Notes under the pieces: generated by a model
What the model was told of the DNA's origin: nothing
Databases searched by the model: none
The model's input: the letters and a program-made list of their open reading frames with translations, nothing else
In this document: one piece after another, positions 24,617 to 35,467 of the stretch
Position numbering within the stretch: position 1 is the first letter of the stretch
Layout of the letters: the number at the start of each line of letters is the position of its first letter
Assembly (NCBI RefSeq): GCF_002127325.2
Contig: NC_035435.2
Location: forward strand, 8,802,423 to 8,866,422
Length of the DNA: 64,000 nucleotides
Reading direction: 5' to 3'
Origin: Helianthus annuus
Taxonomy: Eukaryota; Streptophyta; Magnoliopsida; Asterales; Asteraceae
Position numbers and translations under genes: made by a program

Positions 24617-27470
24617 TGTGACAACCGGTGATTTACGACCCTTAATTACATGATTTACAGGTGATTAACGCGATAATAAATAGTATTTACAGCGCCAATT
24701 TAACTTAATTAGGCTGTTGGAGTGCCTAGGAACGTCTATCCGACTTTACCGTGCGCGAACGGTGATTTGCGGGGAAACATGCTAAACGTTAAGCGATAAC
24801 AAACGAAACCGTACGAAGTACAGACAACACCGACAAATACGGATTTTCTACGAATATCCTATATTCATGAAATTTATTTTGTGAATTTAATGGGCTTCCG
24901 AACAACACAAAACGCAGGCGCAAACGAAAAACGCGGAAACGGTAACGCACCGACCATCAACAACGAAACTGACGCACCGGACTCGAAATTCGTCTCGATA
25001 TTAATATATTATGATATATTTGATTTCGTTTTCGAATTTTAATACTCGTAGATGAAACCGGATCGAAAAACGGATTAGAAACAACGAACGGAGCATTTCA
25101 CGCGATTTCTACGCAACCGACGAATGAACACGCAAACGTCGACTACCGACCCCAATTTACGCATTTAGTATTAAAATTATGCTCTACGATACTTCCATGA
25201 CGATCTGGTGCGAAAACAAGTTTCAAAAACAAGATCGGGCCACGCGAAATGCTAGAAACGGGCTTGTGGGCCTTGGGCCCAAGCCCACAAAACCCTAGCT
25301 ATATAAGGGTTCCTACACACACTACACACCATAACACACACACATACTCTCACTCCTCTCACCCTTTCTCTCTCAAATTTCCCTCTCTAGAACTAGCCGG
25401 CCGGTCAAGAAGTCCGGCGACGGCAATGCTCCGGCGAGAAACACGGCGGCCGACCACCGTGTGCAGTGGCCGGTGATGGCGGTACGACGGCGGCGCCGCC
25501 GCATGCGGCGGCGGCGATGACTTTTCCGGCGAGCCTTTTTCCGATCCGACACCCTACCCCCACTAAATCAAACGTCTCCTACACGATGGTGGTGCCCGTT
25601 TTCGAAGAATCTGAGCCGTTTGGGCTCACACGCAACTCCGGCGAAGTTCCGGTCAAGATTCTGGCGATCACGTTTTGAACTTTTTCTTCCGTGCATGCTT
25701 AGATCGGGACACTTGGAGTATTTCTGCAAAGTGTTAAGAATTTTTATGTTCCGGCGAAACTCCGGTGAGTATTCCGACCAGTTCCTATTTCGTTTTCCTT
25801 TTTTTCTTTGGGTGTTCGGTTCAGTCTTGGCTCAATATAGATGAGGTTGGTTGCGGCTTGTGTTCGTTTCAGGTGGTGGTCGACAGTGTTGGTGGGACCC
25901 GGTGACGGCGGAGAGCCGACGGCGGTGGTGGGGTCGGCCGACGGCAATGGTGGTGGCTCGGGTTCGGTTCGGTCAGGCGGTTCGGATGACTCATCGGTCG
26001 GCGAGTCAACTCGGGTCGGACGAGTTAACTTGGTTCGGTTTGGGTCAACAGGCCAACGACCCAGTTTAGGATGTTTCGGGTCAACTCGGTCAACCCAGGT
26101 TAAACTCGGTCAGATTCGGTCAACTGTGGTCAAAGATGGTCAACGCTCAGATTAGGGTTCGGGTCAAACCAGGTCAACGCAAGTCTTGGTAAAATCATAT
26201 TAATGCAAAGTTATTAAGTAATTATTTACGAATTCTTTTTTTGAAAGCTACGTCGAGCTCTAACCCGAACCTACTAACGAACTCATAAAGAAAATAAACT
26301 TCTCGGACTTATAAGTGGTTACATTTTTTTTTATAATTTTCATAGATATACATTCGTATATATTAGATAAAAGCCGAACCAATATGTGACATAATATAGA
26401 TATATGTTAGATTTTTCGCGACAAAATTCGATGTCATAAAGACGCGATAGAATGGTATATACTTTGGTTATATTGAATTGTTGAATTTTTGTTAAAATAA
26501 CGACAACTTGTGTTGTCGGGGCCGTCCAAAAACAGAGGAAACTCTGCCCGTTTTTCGAGATAATCCGTAAAATAATTGCGCTTTGTTACAAAACAAACTA
26601 TCGGATTTTGGTAATCTTTCATAAAAGAGGAATACAACTATATAATTACTTGCGACAACGCTTTACAACTTACAACGATTATTCGGAAATTATTTAAAAC
26701 AAATAAATATAGTTATTATATTTATTTTAGAAACTTGGAAATTCTACAAGTCTTTTATAAAATCAATATAATTATTTATATTGTTTCAAACGCTGAACAC
26801 ATCTTCGCTTTATAAAAATAAATATACTTTTATATATTTATTTCAAATGCCGAACAACATGAATTCGTTTTTACAAAGTAAACATAGATTGTATATTTAT
26901 TTCAAATATCTAAATAAATCGGATTTCTTATATATAAATAAATATAATTATATATTTATTTCGAACATCAAACAAAACGACGGTTCTTTTATAAACTTAA
27001 ATATAGTTTATATGCTATTTCGAATATCAACGACACGCATTCATTTTATGAAAATAGATATAGATTATATATTTATTTCAAACATCGTATAACACGAATT
27101 CTTTTACTAAATAGATGTGGTTTATCTATTTATGTCAAACCTTCAACAACTAGACGATACTTTTGTAAAATAAAAATATAACTTTTTATATTCACTTCAA
27201 ACGCCTAAACGATACGAGACACATCAGATAATACGAGTTGTTGTATATTATTTTCATACAAATACTCGATACATACACGTACAACGATTTCTCAAGGCGA
27301 CTAACGGGATTCTACCGAAATACTTATATACTTTTATATAAATATTTATATACTTTAAATCTCACGAGAACTAAGTGTTTTTTTTTCAAAGACTTAGCTT
27401 ATTTTGCTTCCGCTGTGCAATGAAGATACCAGTCCAGTCACGCCAGCTCTGATAATTTCGGGGTGTGACA
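24617..27470 (+). repeat. 5' LTR of element E (2,854 bp)
   Basis: A compact promoter is visible. GTGGGCC and TTGGGCCC words form a dyad at 25265-25290, a telo-box AAACCCTA is at 25290-25297, and the TATA box TATATAAG at 25300-25307. Downstream, 25395-25540 is strikingly GC-rich (CCGGCGACGGC type), as in plant leader sequences. 25985-26180 has a cluster of GGTCAAC words. From about 26690 to 27135 there are tandem units of ~60 bp, each built around an AAATAAATATA...TATATTTATTT dyad. Relative to the remnant 3' LTR it lacks ~27 bp near 27213. Confidence 0.88.
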
Positions 27471-28106
27471 GATTGGTATCAGAGCTATAGGTTACAACGA
27501 ACTAGGTTTCTGTAGCGATACCTAGGCTCTAACCTCACCTTTTCTCTGGGACTTAGACTATTAAGACGTTGAATACATACAGAACGCCTAGTACTCGAAT
27601 ATGGTCTCCAACCGTTGCCGAAAAACAGACAGTCAAAATTTTGTTTTCAAACATACGCTATTGTGGTGTTTCACACACGGTACACGAAACAATTACATAC
27701 AGTACACAACACTCTGAGAGTTTAGGAAACATGCATTTAAGACCTTCGGAAACTTATGTTGAAGTTCATTAAAGGTCATCACGTAGGAACCACGATTATT
27801 AACTCGGGCACACACTATTATCCATATTGTCTATGATATTTTGACTTCCCGAGCAGGCAGCCTACGCATAACGAAACGCTAGTGTACAAGAATACATGGA
27901 ACTCAAATTTTACGTCAATAGATGTCGGGGTACATCACATTCTACGCGGAACGTAACGCTAGTACACAGGTATACGCGAAACTCAATATGTACATCAACG
28001 GAGGTTGAAGTACGACACATACGACTATCGAGGCGAGGCCTTTGAAAAGACACGGTGGCGCAATTCAACGACGACACTAGATTCCTGTCAGCAGGAGAAC
28101 TATCGC
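27471..28106 (+). other. Interior remnant of element E
   Basis: Begins with the tRNA-Met primer-binding site. No open frame with a gag motif. Two imperfect ~85-bp tandem units with AACGCTAGT and ACATC words lie at about 27865-28025. The right border is the deletion junction with the 3' LTR remnant. Confidence 0.75.
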
Positions 28107-28515
28107 GACATAATATATAGATATATGTTAGATTTTTTGCGACAAAATTCGATGTCATAAAGATGCGATAGAATGGTATATACTTTGGTTATATTGAATT
28201 GTTGAATTTTTGTTAAAATAACGACAACTTGTGTTGTCGGGGCCGTCCAAAAACAGAGGAAACTCTGCCCGTTTTTCGAGATAATCCGTAAAATAATTGC
28301 GCTTTGTTACAAAACAAACTATCGGATTTTGGTAATCTTTCATAAAAGACGAATACAACTATATAATTACTTGCGACAACGCTTTACAACTTACAACAAC
28401 GACTATTCGGAAATTATTTAAAACAAATAAATATAGTTATTATATTTATTTTAGAAACTTGGAAATTCTACAAGTCTTTTATAAAATCAATATAATTATT
28501 TATATTGTTTCAAAC
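28107..28515 (+). repeat. 3' LTR remnant of element E, left piece
   Basis: Matches 26388-26783 of the 5' LTR almost base for base. The junction on its left shares the word GACATAATATA with the corresponding place in the 5' LTR, which suggests a microhomology-mediated deletion. It ends with CAAAC (28511-28515), the left TSD of element F. The right piece of the same LTR resumes at 39060. Confidence 0.85.
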
Positions 28516-31500
28516 TGTGACACCTGTGTCACTTCAACCATCAAACAAACGCCAAACCAATGAAATATTGTATTTCATACATTGGACTTGTATAAATATG
28601 TGTATCGTTTGCACATATCAACTCTTGTTCGATTTCAAGCTCTACATCGCTTTCTGGGGAGTTATACGCAAACTGGTGCGTAAACGTACTCAGTTTAATG
28701 CGACAAATACTCCGGAATAGCAACATATACTCAACATACCTTAAATAACCTTTACATAACTTAGAAATAAGTTTTGAAGGCTTTGGTATGGCAAAAAAAC
28801 AAGTAAATTCGCTTACAGGGACTAAACTTGACAAACTGCGAAAGTATGAAAATTTGAACTGTAACGAACATTCCGGAACATGTCCATAAGTTAAACATAC
28901 CATAAATATCCTTAACATAGCTTAGAAATAGGCTTTGAGGGGTTTGGTATGCTAAAACAAACTTTTGGATCATTCAGGGGCTAAAAGTGTCAAAAAGTGC
29001 ACAAGTTTGCACTTTCGCGCATAACTTACGTTCTGAATACATCCGGACATCCAAAAATTTATGTAAGCATCCTTATATTATGCCTTAGTGTATGGCATGA
29101 GAAAAATCCATTTGTCGCGCAATTTGGATCGTCTTTCACGCTTATGCGCATTCCGTCGTAATTAACCGAACATCGCGACCGTACGGCCAAACGAACCGAC
29201 ATCCGGGATATTTTTGAGCACATTTGAAGTTCTCTATACTTTAACATCATTTTAGAGCTTTGAAATGGGGTTAACGGGGCTTAAACGTGTCAAAAATGCA
29301 TCAAATACCAAGTTTTGGAGCTGCAGGGACCAAAACTACAATTCTGCCAAACTAGGGGCTTACGGACCGTAAGCCATAAGCCATACGGTCCGTAAGGAGT
29401 CCCCAGTACAGCAGAACCCACATTTAATGCTGATTGGCTCTTCAAATGGCGAAAGGTCCAATTGCCTTTTCACCCAATCAAAGGCCAAGGGCCATTAATC
29501 AGTGACCACAACATTTTGACATGTGTACGCACAAGATCGTGGCACGGTATTCGATAAACGATCCTAACGGTTCCACTTTTCCTATAAATACCCCCCCCCC
29601 CCATTTTGCTCAAAACCCACACAATCTGATCTTAAGGCTCTAAGTTGGAACCATTGTTTCATACCTGAGCTATTTTGATTTAGATTAGCATTCGGGGACC
29701 CTCCGTAAGTGTTCTTTCGTTCTTTTATTCGCTTTTCGAGTCCGAAAGTCGAACTATGTTTGAATTTCTGCATTGACCAGTTTATGGTCGATGCGAAGTT
29801 CGTTGGAACTTCATAACGTGAGCGTGATCACGATGGTTATGGTCCGTAGTGACTATACCTACTGATTACCACGTTATCTAGGCTCAGTGACGAGTCGTAG
29901 TTTCGGCCAAAATGCGCATTCTTGCGTGTTTTGTAACCAAACTACTCGTGAGCATCAAAGCCTTTTGTTTTGATGCCAAACCTGTTTTCTAAAGTTAGTT
30001 AAGCATGTTCTAACATGCTTAGCTCGTCACTTTTAGTTTAGTGCATATATAGGGTCGTAAGGTAAGCGATCTAAACCATCGCTTATACTTTCGAACCCGA
30101 CCCATTTGGTCGATCATTAGGATCCGACCAAACACATTAGGTGACCATTGCAATAACCTTCCGAGGTTATACCTTGTGGTCGCAATGTTAGGTGTTCCGA
30201 ACGCGTTCTACGCGAACGACGCGTTAGGGTAGCATAAGCTACCTAAACGGGTCGTGATGGGCCGTAAGCACTTAGGTTAGGTTTCATTTTAGTATGTAGG
30301 CTTTGTTAAACCATATTACACGAGTCTCCATACTCTTTGGTTTACGAACCTGTGTATTATCTGATCCTTCCGATTTGGTCCGGTATATTAACATAGCTAC
30401 CTATTAGGTGCCGTTTGATATCCCGTGATCTTTAGCATTATCTGGTTATTATACAAGAACTCCAAAGCAATCTCAGGTGAGTACATTGAACCCCTCTTTT
30501 ACTGTTTTCTAAACTGTTTTGGGGTGAAACACATGTGCCTATCTGTTACATTCATGCTTTCCATGTTTTCACATCATATGCCTGCTATGTTGTTAGTACA
30601 TTATAGTACACGATTTCATTACATTTTATGATATGTATGTCCATTGTGTGCGTACTTAGTACATTGATTTACATTACATTTCTGTGCATATGTTTACTTA
30701 GCATATGGACACATTGATTTACATGAACATTTCTGTTGCATATGTTTACTCAGCATATGGACACATTGATTTACATGAACATTTCTATTGCATATGTTTA
30801 CTCAGCATATGGACACATTGATTTACATGAACATTTCTGTTGCATATGTTTACTCAGCATATGGACACATTGATTTACATGAGCACTTCTGCTTTGTATG
30901 TTTACTTAGCATACTTAGTACAATTGTTTACATCACATGCCTTCATTTTGTTATGACATTTGGTTTGTTTAACATGGGACAATACATTCATTAACATTAG
31001 CTACGCCGTTCGTTAGTAGGTAGTGGTACCATAGGAATTGACAACTCCCGTTCCTGAAATCCTGGGTTTGATAGGATTGGAAGGAATGACCGAATTCGAT
31101 ATACATAACTTAGATAAACCTTTAATTTGTTTAAGGGTTTGTCGCCACAGTCTCAAGGCTTGGATGTATGCATATTTCACAATACCGCATAAATGTTAAT
31201 ATCAATAGAGCATGCATTTTTTCCACAGAACATAACGTTGATTTAAACCACGTTTTACTTCAACGACTTGTTTTGTGCATTTTACATATGGTTTAAGTTG
31301 ATACATTTCGCTTACCATACATGATACATTTTGGGATACACATTACATGATTTACATTGAACATAGACAATTGACATGGTTTACACAATAAACAATTGAG
31401 TTATACAAGAATAATTTACATGGTGGATGGTTTGGGTAAATGGTTGGTGTAACGTGGCGTATGTAATATGATACAAACATGGTGGATACGCCGCTGGTAC

Positions 31501-32101
31501 TTCCTATATATAAATGCTTGTATAGTATTACATATCGTAGCGTTATCCAAGTCATTTCAGTTTAGATACATTACATTTTACACAAATAACATATTCTTCA
31601 CAAGACATTGTTTTACAAACAACTTACCTTATACAAACTCGTTTTACATGGTTATCCATTTAACCATACAGTGTTCTCTTATTTATACATATCATCTGAT
31701 CTTATCGTTTTTCAAATGATTAACAAAACAAAGCATATTACAAGGTTCATGACTAAACATTTTCTCAAACATAAGTCATGAATTCCGTTTTCACAAAACC
31801 AATGTATCTCACAGGCATTTTTATGCTGACGTACCTATTTTCACATGTGTTTTCAGGAGATGATGCATAGGATTTATCAAGATATACTTAGGCGGACCTG
31901 TGCCTTAGTGACTTAAACGAGACAAGAACTAGTAAATTTATGTTATGGACTCTTTGGTTCTTGTTTAAACAATGTAAACTTTCATGTTTGATCAATAAAA
32001 CGAAACTTCAATTGCCATGGATTTGAAACAATTAATTCTGTTACAACACTCCCCGACATTTCCGCCACGTTTGGTATGTTCTACGTGGTCGGGGTGTGAT
32101 A
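28516..32101 (+). repeat. 5' LTR of element F
   Basis: Starts TGTGACACCTG; the end reads GTGTGATA, so the terminal CA has mutated to TA (the 3' copy keeps CA). A TACGG-N-CCGTA dyad pair lies at 29357-29375 and 29382-29396. A TATA box (CCTATAAATAC) followed by a run of C is at about 29581-29604. Four to five 54-bp tandem units with GCATATG...CATATGG are at about 30685-30895. Open frames seen here recur in the 3' LTR and are not genes. Confidence 0.9.
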
Positions 32102-32122
32102 GAAAAGTTGGTATCAGAGCCA

Positions 32123-32711
32123 ATGGTTATAGGGAATTAGGTTATTAGTAATGCTTTGACCTAGTCTATAACCTTCCTAGGACCCTAACGCGAGTTCACT
32201 TGCGTTTTGTCATAAAACAATACCGTCACCTATCCTTAGGCGACGACCACAACAAGAACATAAATTTCAAAACCGCTTTGAAAACCAATCATCTGTTCTA
32301 GGATGATTGATTACTAGGTTTTGAACCCTCTGTTATAAGGTTTTGAACCCCTTTGAATTTTCAAAACTCTCGTCAAAGTTTTGGGTCCTAAATAGTGTGA
32401 ACACGTGCAAACTGGAAGAGTGAATGTCTGTACCCTGGGTTTTCTGTCTAAGGTTAGAGTGTTCGTACAAATCCACATAATCGGACCAGTCACTCTTACC
32501 TGGGAACTCTTGGGGTGAGTGTCCACTTATAGGCGAGCATGTCTTCGCGATACACTATGAGGATCTATTTGCTTTGATTCAGCCTTGGTGCTGTTTGTTT
32601 GCTTCGTGGTTCAAACAAATGACCATCAACCATGACTATGGTCGGTAATTGTAACATCCTATTCTTACCCAATGCCATTTCATTTGCTTTCTTTCTTGTT
32701 TCTCTTTTAGA
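32123..32711 (+). other. Untranslated leader of element F
   Basis: From the primer-binding site to the gag ATG, about 590 bp with no convincing frame. In retrotransposons this region usually carries packaging and dimerisation signals; nothing specific can be pointed to here. Confidence 0.6.
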
Positions 32712-33809
32712 ATGCCTCCTCGACGCGAAAACCAGATAGCAACTGCCGAACTGGCAGAAATTATTGCGCAGCAGATGGCTGCCCAATTCCCAAATCTCTT
32801 CGCTCAATGGAACCAAGCCAACAACAACAACAATGGTACATGCAATTTCAAGAACTTTAACTCGGCTAAACCACTCAAGTTTAGTGGTTCTGAGGGAGCA
32901 ACTGGGCTTCTTCAATGGTTCGAGAGCATCGAGAATACTTTTCGCCACGTGCAGTGTCCGGATAATTGCAAGGTCGAGTTTTCTTCGAGTGTGTTTCAGA
33001 AGAGGGCTCTTACATGGTGGAACGGGGTAATGAGAGACCGTGGTGCAGATGTTGCTCTAGCACAGACATGGGCTGAACTGAGAGCTCTTAAGATGAGGGA
33101 GTTTTGTCCTCGTCATGAACAACGAGCATTGGAGAAGGAGTTTGATGATTTGAAACAAGATAGTGGCGAACACAGGGCATATACTGATAGGTTTGAGGAG
33201 TTGAGTCTACTTTGCCCGACTATGGTCGCCCCACTCGACAAGGCTATCGAAAGGTACATCGACGGCCTGCCTGACTCGGTACAAGACATTGTCACTGGTA
33301 GCAACCCTACCACACTCCGTCAGGCCATTGAGTTATCTGCAACCTTGACTGAATCGCAGATCAGAAAGCATAAACTTTTTCGAAAGGGTGACAAGAAGCC
33401 AATCGAGGAATCAAAGACCATGGATGAACAGACTGGATCCCCTGAGAAGTCTAAGAAGCGTAAGGCTTCGCAGAATTGTGCGATTGCTGCTCAACCCAAC
33501 CAAAACACCCGCAACCAACCAACTCAACCTCCTGCAAAGAAACCTTATGCCGGTACTGCACCGAAATGCGACAAATGTAATACACACCACTTAGCTCACC
33601 TACAGTGCCGATTATGTGCATCATGTGGGCGACTCGGTCACCTGGCAAATGCTTGTCGATTTACCCCAAACCAAGGTGGTCCAAACCAACCTCAAGTAAA
33701 TCCTGCTCAAGCTCGTCTTCCACTAGGTCCTTGCTTCAACTGTAACGAAATGGGCCATTTCCAGAGAAATTGCCCAAAGATTGCTAATGCGAATCCAACG
33801 CAAGGATGA
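32712..33809 (+). CDS. Gag protein of element F, intact
   Basis: An uninterrupted 365-codon frame from ATG (MPPRRENQIATAELAEIIAQ) to TGA. The start is set by the PPRR N-terminus usual in Tekay-type Gags and by stops upstream. The N-terminal helix is followed by the Retrotrans_gag capsid domain (residues ~55-200; GLLQWFESIENTFRHVQCPD, ALTWWN). A lysine-rich linker follows (~225-270), then CCHC knuckles near the C-terminus: CASCGRLGHLANAC (residues ~306-319) and CFNCNEMGHFQRNC (~343-356), with a CDKC...HH motif before them. Gag forms the virus-like particle that packages the element's RNA. No protease follows, so maturation would depend on a partner. It is the only undamaged retrotransposon protein frame in the window, which fits recent activity. 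Confidence 0.9.
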   Translation: MPPRRENQIATAELAEIIAQQMAAQFPNLFAQWNQANNNNNGTCNFKNFNSAKPLKFSGSEGATGLLQWFESIENTFRHVQCPDNCKVEFSSSVFQKRALTWWNGVMRDRGADVALAQTWAELRALKMREFCPRHEQRALEKEFDDLKQDSGEHRAYTDRFEELSLLCPTMVAPLDKAIERYIDGLPDSVQDIVTGSNPTTLRQAIELSATLTESQIRKHKLFRKGDKKPIEESKTMDEQTGSPEKSKKRKASQNCAIAAQPNQNTRNQPTQPPAKKPYAGTAPKCDKCNTHHLAHLQCRLCASCGRLGHLANACRFTPNQGGPNQPQVNPAQARLPLGPCFNCNEMGHFQRNCPKIANANPTQG

Positions 33810-34573
33810 GCATCGGACCAACTGGAAGACAATGTTGTTTAGAGATAATCAAGCCTTATGTATTAATTTCTTTTGTAGTCAAGGCCCATGAAACAGTTGT
33901 TGTTGTTTATAAATAAATCTTTTATTTTACATTGCAACGTACAAATGTGATGTCATGTATAAACAACGTATCCTCTACAATACCAACAATCAAGGAACCG
34001 TATTCCTTGAAGAACAGACTACCCCGTAATTTCTTCCATTTTATTATCTCTTGTGTTTTCCACGAATACCCAAAGTACCACTATAAATTCTTAATAGGGT
34101 ACCTAAGGGTATTTCCGTATCTTCAAAAATTATTGTACCTTAATTCGAAAATTGCGTTTTCTTGAAAACGAAATCGAATTTATAGGAGATCTTTCTATCT
34201 TCATAGTTAGATTCTTGCTAATGTTTAAAATACCGAATGAAATCCATGAAATGGATTCCTAGTGTGCTTTAAATGCATGTACGTAATCAACAAAACAAAT
34301 TAACAAATTAAAGATCTAGATAAACAATTTTGTGGTTATGTGACTATGTGTTTATGCATCTTGTCTTTCCATTTATGCATTTTGTGTTTTTGTATACTCT
34401 GGATATTCGCTATCCAAATCCTCGTAGAATCTTTCATACCTTCATATGAGGGATTCGTAGTAGGACATTCAAAAAGGTACTATCTTAAATCCTTAATGGA
34501 CTTCTACGTTGTAGTTAAGTCCCTTGGATTATAAAGTACTATTCCAAAGTTTAAGGACAATAAGCGTCGATAT
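33810..34573 (+). other. Element F interior after gag, non-coding
   Basis: About 760 bp between the gag stop and the hairpin array. AT-rich, no pol motif in any frame on either strand. In an autonomous relative, protease would begin here. Confidence 0.7.
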
Positions 34574-35007
34574 AGTTGAAGAGATTGGTTTAACAATCTA
34601 GTTAAAGACATCCTACATCGATGTAGTTAAATATTCCCCATGGGTAGTTTAGTTAAATATTCCCCGTGGGTAGTTTAGTTAAATAGATCATTCGTTGATC
34701 TAAGTTAAAGAGATTGGTTCGACAATCTAGTTGAATATGTCACGCGTTGATATAGTTAAAGAGGCCCTCGGGTGGTCTAGTTAAAGAGATCCTACGTCGA
34801 TCTAAATTAAAGAGATTGGTTCGACAATCTAGTTGAATATGTCATGCGTTGATATAGTTAAAGAGGCCCTCGGGTGGTCTAGTTAAAGAGATCCTACGTC
34901 GATCTAAGTTAAATAGATTGGTTCGACAATCTAGTTAAAGACATCCTACGTTGATGTAGTTAAATATTTCTCTTGGGTAGTTTAGCTGAAGAGATTATTC
35001 GTTTGAT
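34574..35007 (+). repeat. Array of ~17 tandem 25-26-bp units, most forming covarying dyads
   Basis: Each unit starts with a linker close to AGTTAAAG, and most continue with a short inverted repeat. Arms seen include AGATTG/CAATCT, ACATC/GATGT, AGATCA/TGATCT, AGATC/GATCT, AGGCC/GGTCT and ATGTCA/TGATAT (the last two with one G-T pair each), with 5-7-base loops. Three units (near 34625, 34651, 34960) have a weaker CCC/GGG core or none, and the last is degraded. A four-unit block is repeated in tandem (about 34704-34805 and 34806-34907). The array is non-coding and unique to the interior of F in this window. Role unknown. Confidence 0.85.
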
Positions 35008-35467
35008 TTTTTTTCCCATACGCATTATGAAATGAACTGTGCGGACTGTGCAAGGAAGTACGTAATTATGGAGGCCTACATAATTATGGAATTCAGTGCA
35101 CAGAAACCACAGGAAGTTATGTCATGTGTTAAGGCCTACAGTGACAAGAGTAATGATACGGGAGAAGTCTTGGATTTTGACCAATATCATTTATCCTTAC
35201 ACTCCCCAATTCTGATTTCAAGCACACACAAGTTTCCTATGATAACTCTTCACGGGAAACGTTCTCCTGCCCATAGTTCGAAACTCCATGTTTTGTTACT
35301 ACAAGGACTTCACTTTGTGGGTTGAAATTTTCGCTAAGGATCCTAACATGGCCCAAAGTTTTACCTAAGGGTTCAATGGATTTGTCTGAAAGCGAAACCG
35401 TCACAGCTGTCTTCACAAGTTTCCTCTAAAACTAAATTTCGGGGAAATTTCCTAAAGTAGGGGAGAC
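35008..35467 (+). other. Element F 3' untranslated interior and polypurine tract
   Basis: A T-run is followed by ~450 bp without a domain; a 97-codon frame at 35032-35325 shows no known motif. The stretch ends in AAAGTAGGGGAGAC, where AGGGGAGA (35459-35466) is the polypurine tract that primes plus-strand DNA, directly before the 3' LTR. Confidence 0.7.

Noticed and set aside
25841..26155. Glycine/serine-rich 104-codon frame
   Set aside because: A by-product of GC-rich repeats (GGTCAAC, GGCGG) inside the E LTR.
26781..27092. 103-codon frame rich in Tyr, Ile and Asn (also at 39049)
   Set aside because: Translation of AT-rich dyad repeats in the E LTR.
27471..28106. Gag remnant in element E
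   Set aside because: No capsid or knuckle motif in any frame; only the primer-binding site and short repeats are visible.
30788..30994. Repetitive 68-codon frame (also at 37741)
   Set aside because: Encoded by the 54-bp tandem units of the F LTR and present in both LTRs; not a gene.
34574..35007. CRISPR-like regular array
   Set aside because: Units are 25-26 bp with a short linker, not a long constant repeat with unrelated spacers, and the DNA is a plant retrotransposon.
35032..35325. Possible second protein of element F
   Set aside because: 97 codons without any protease, integrase or envelope motif; probably chance in the 3' interior.
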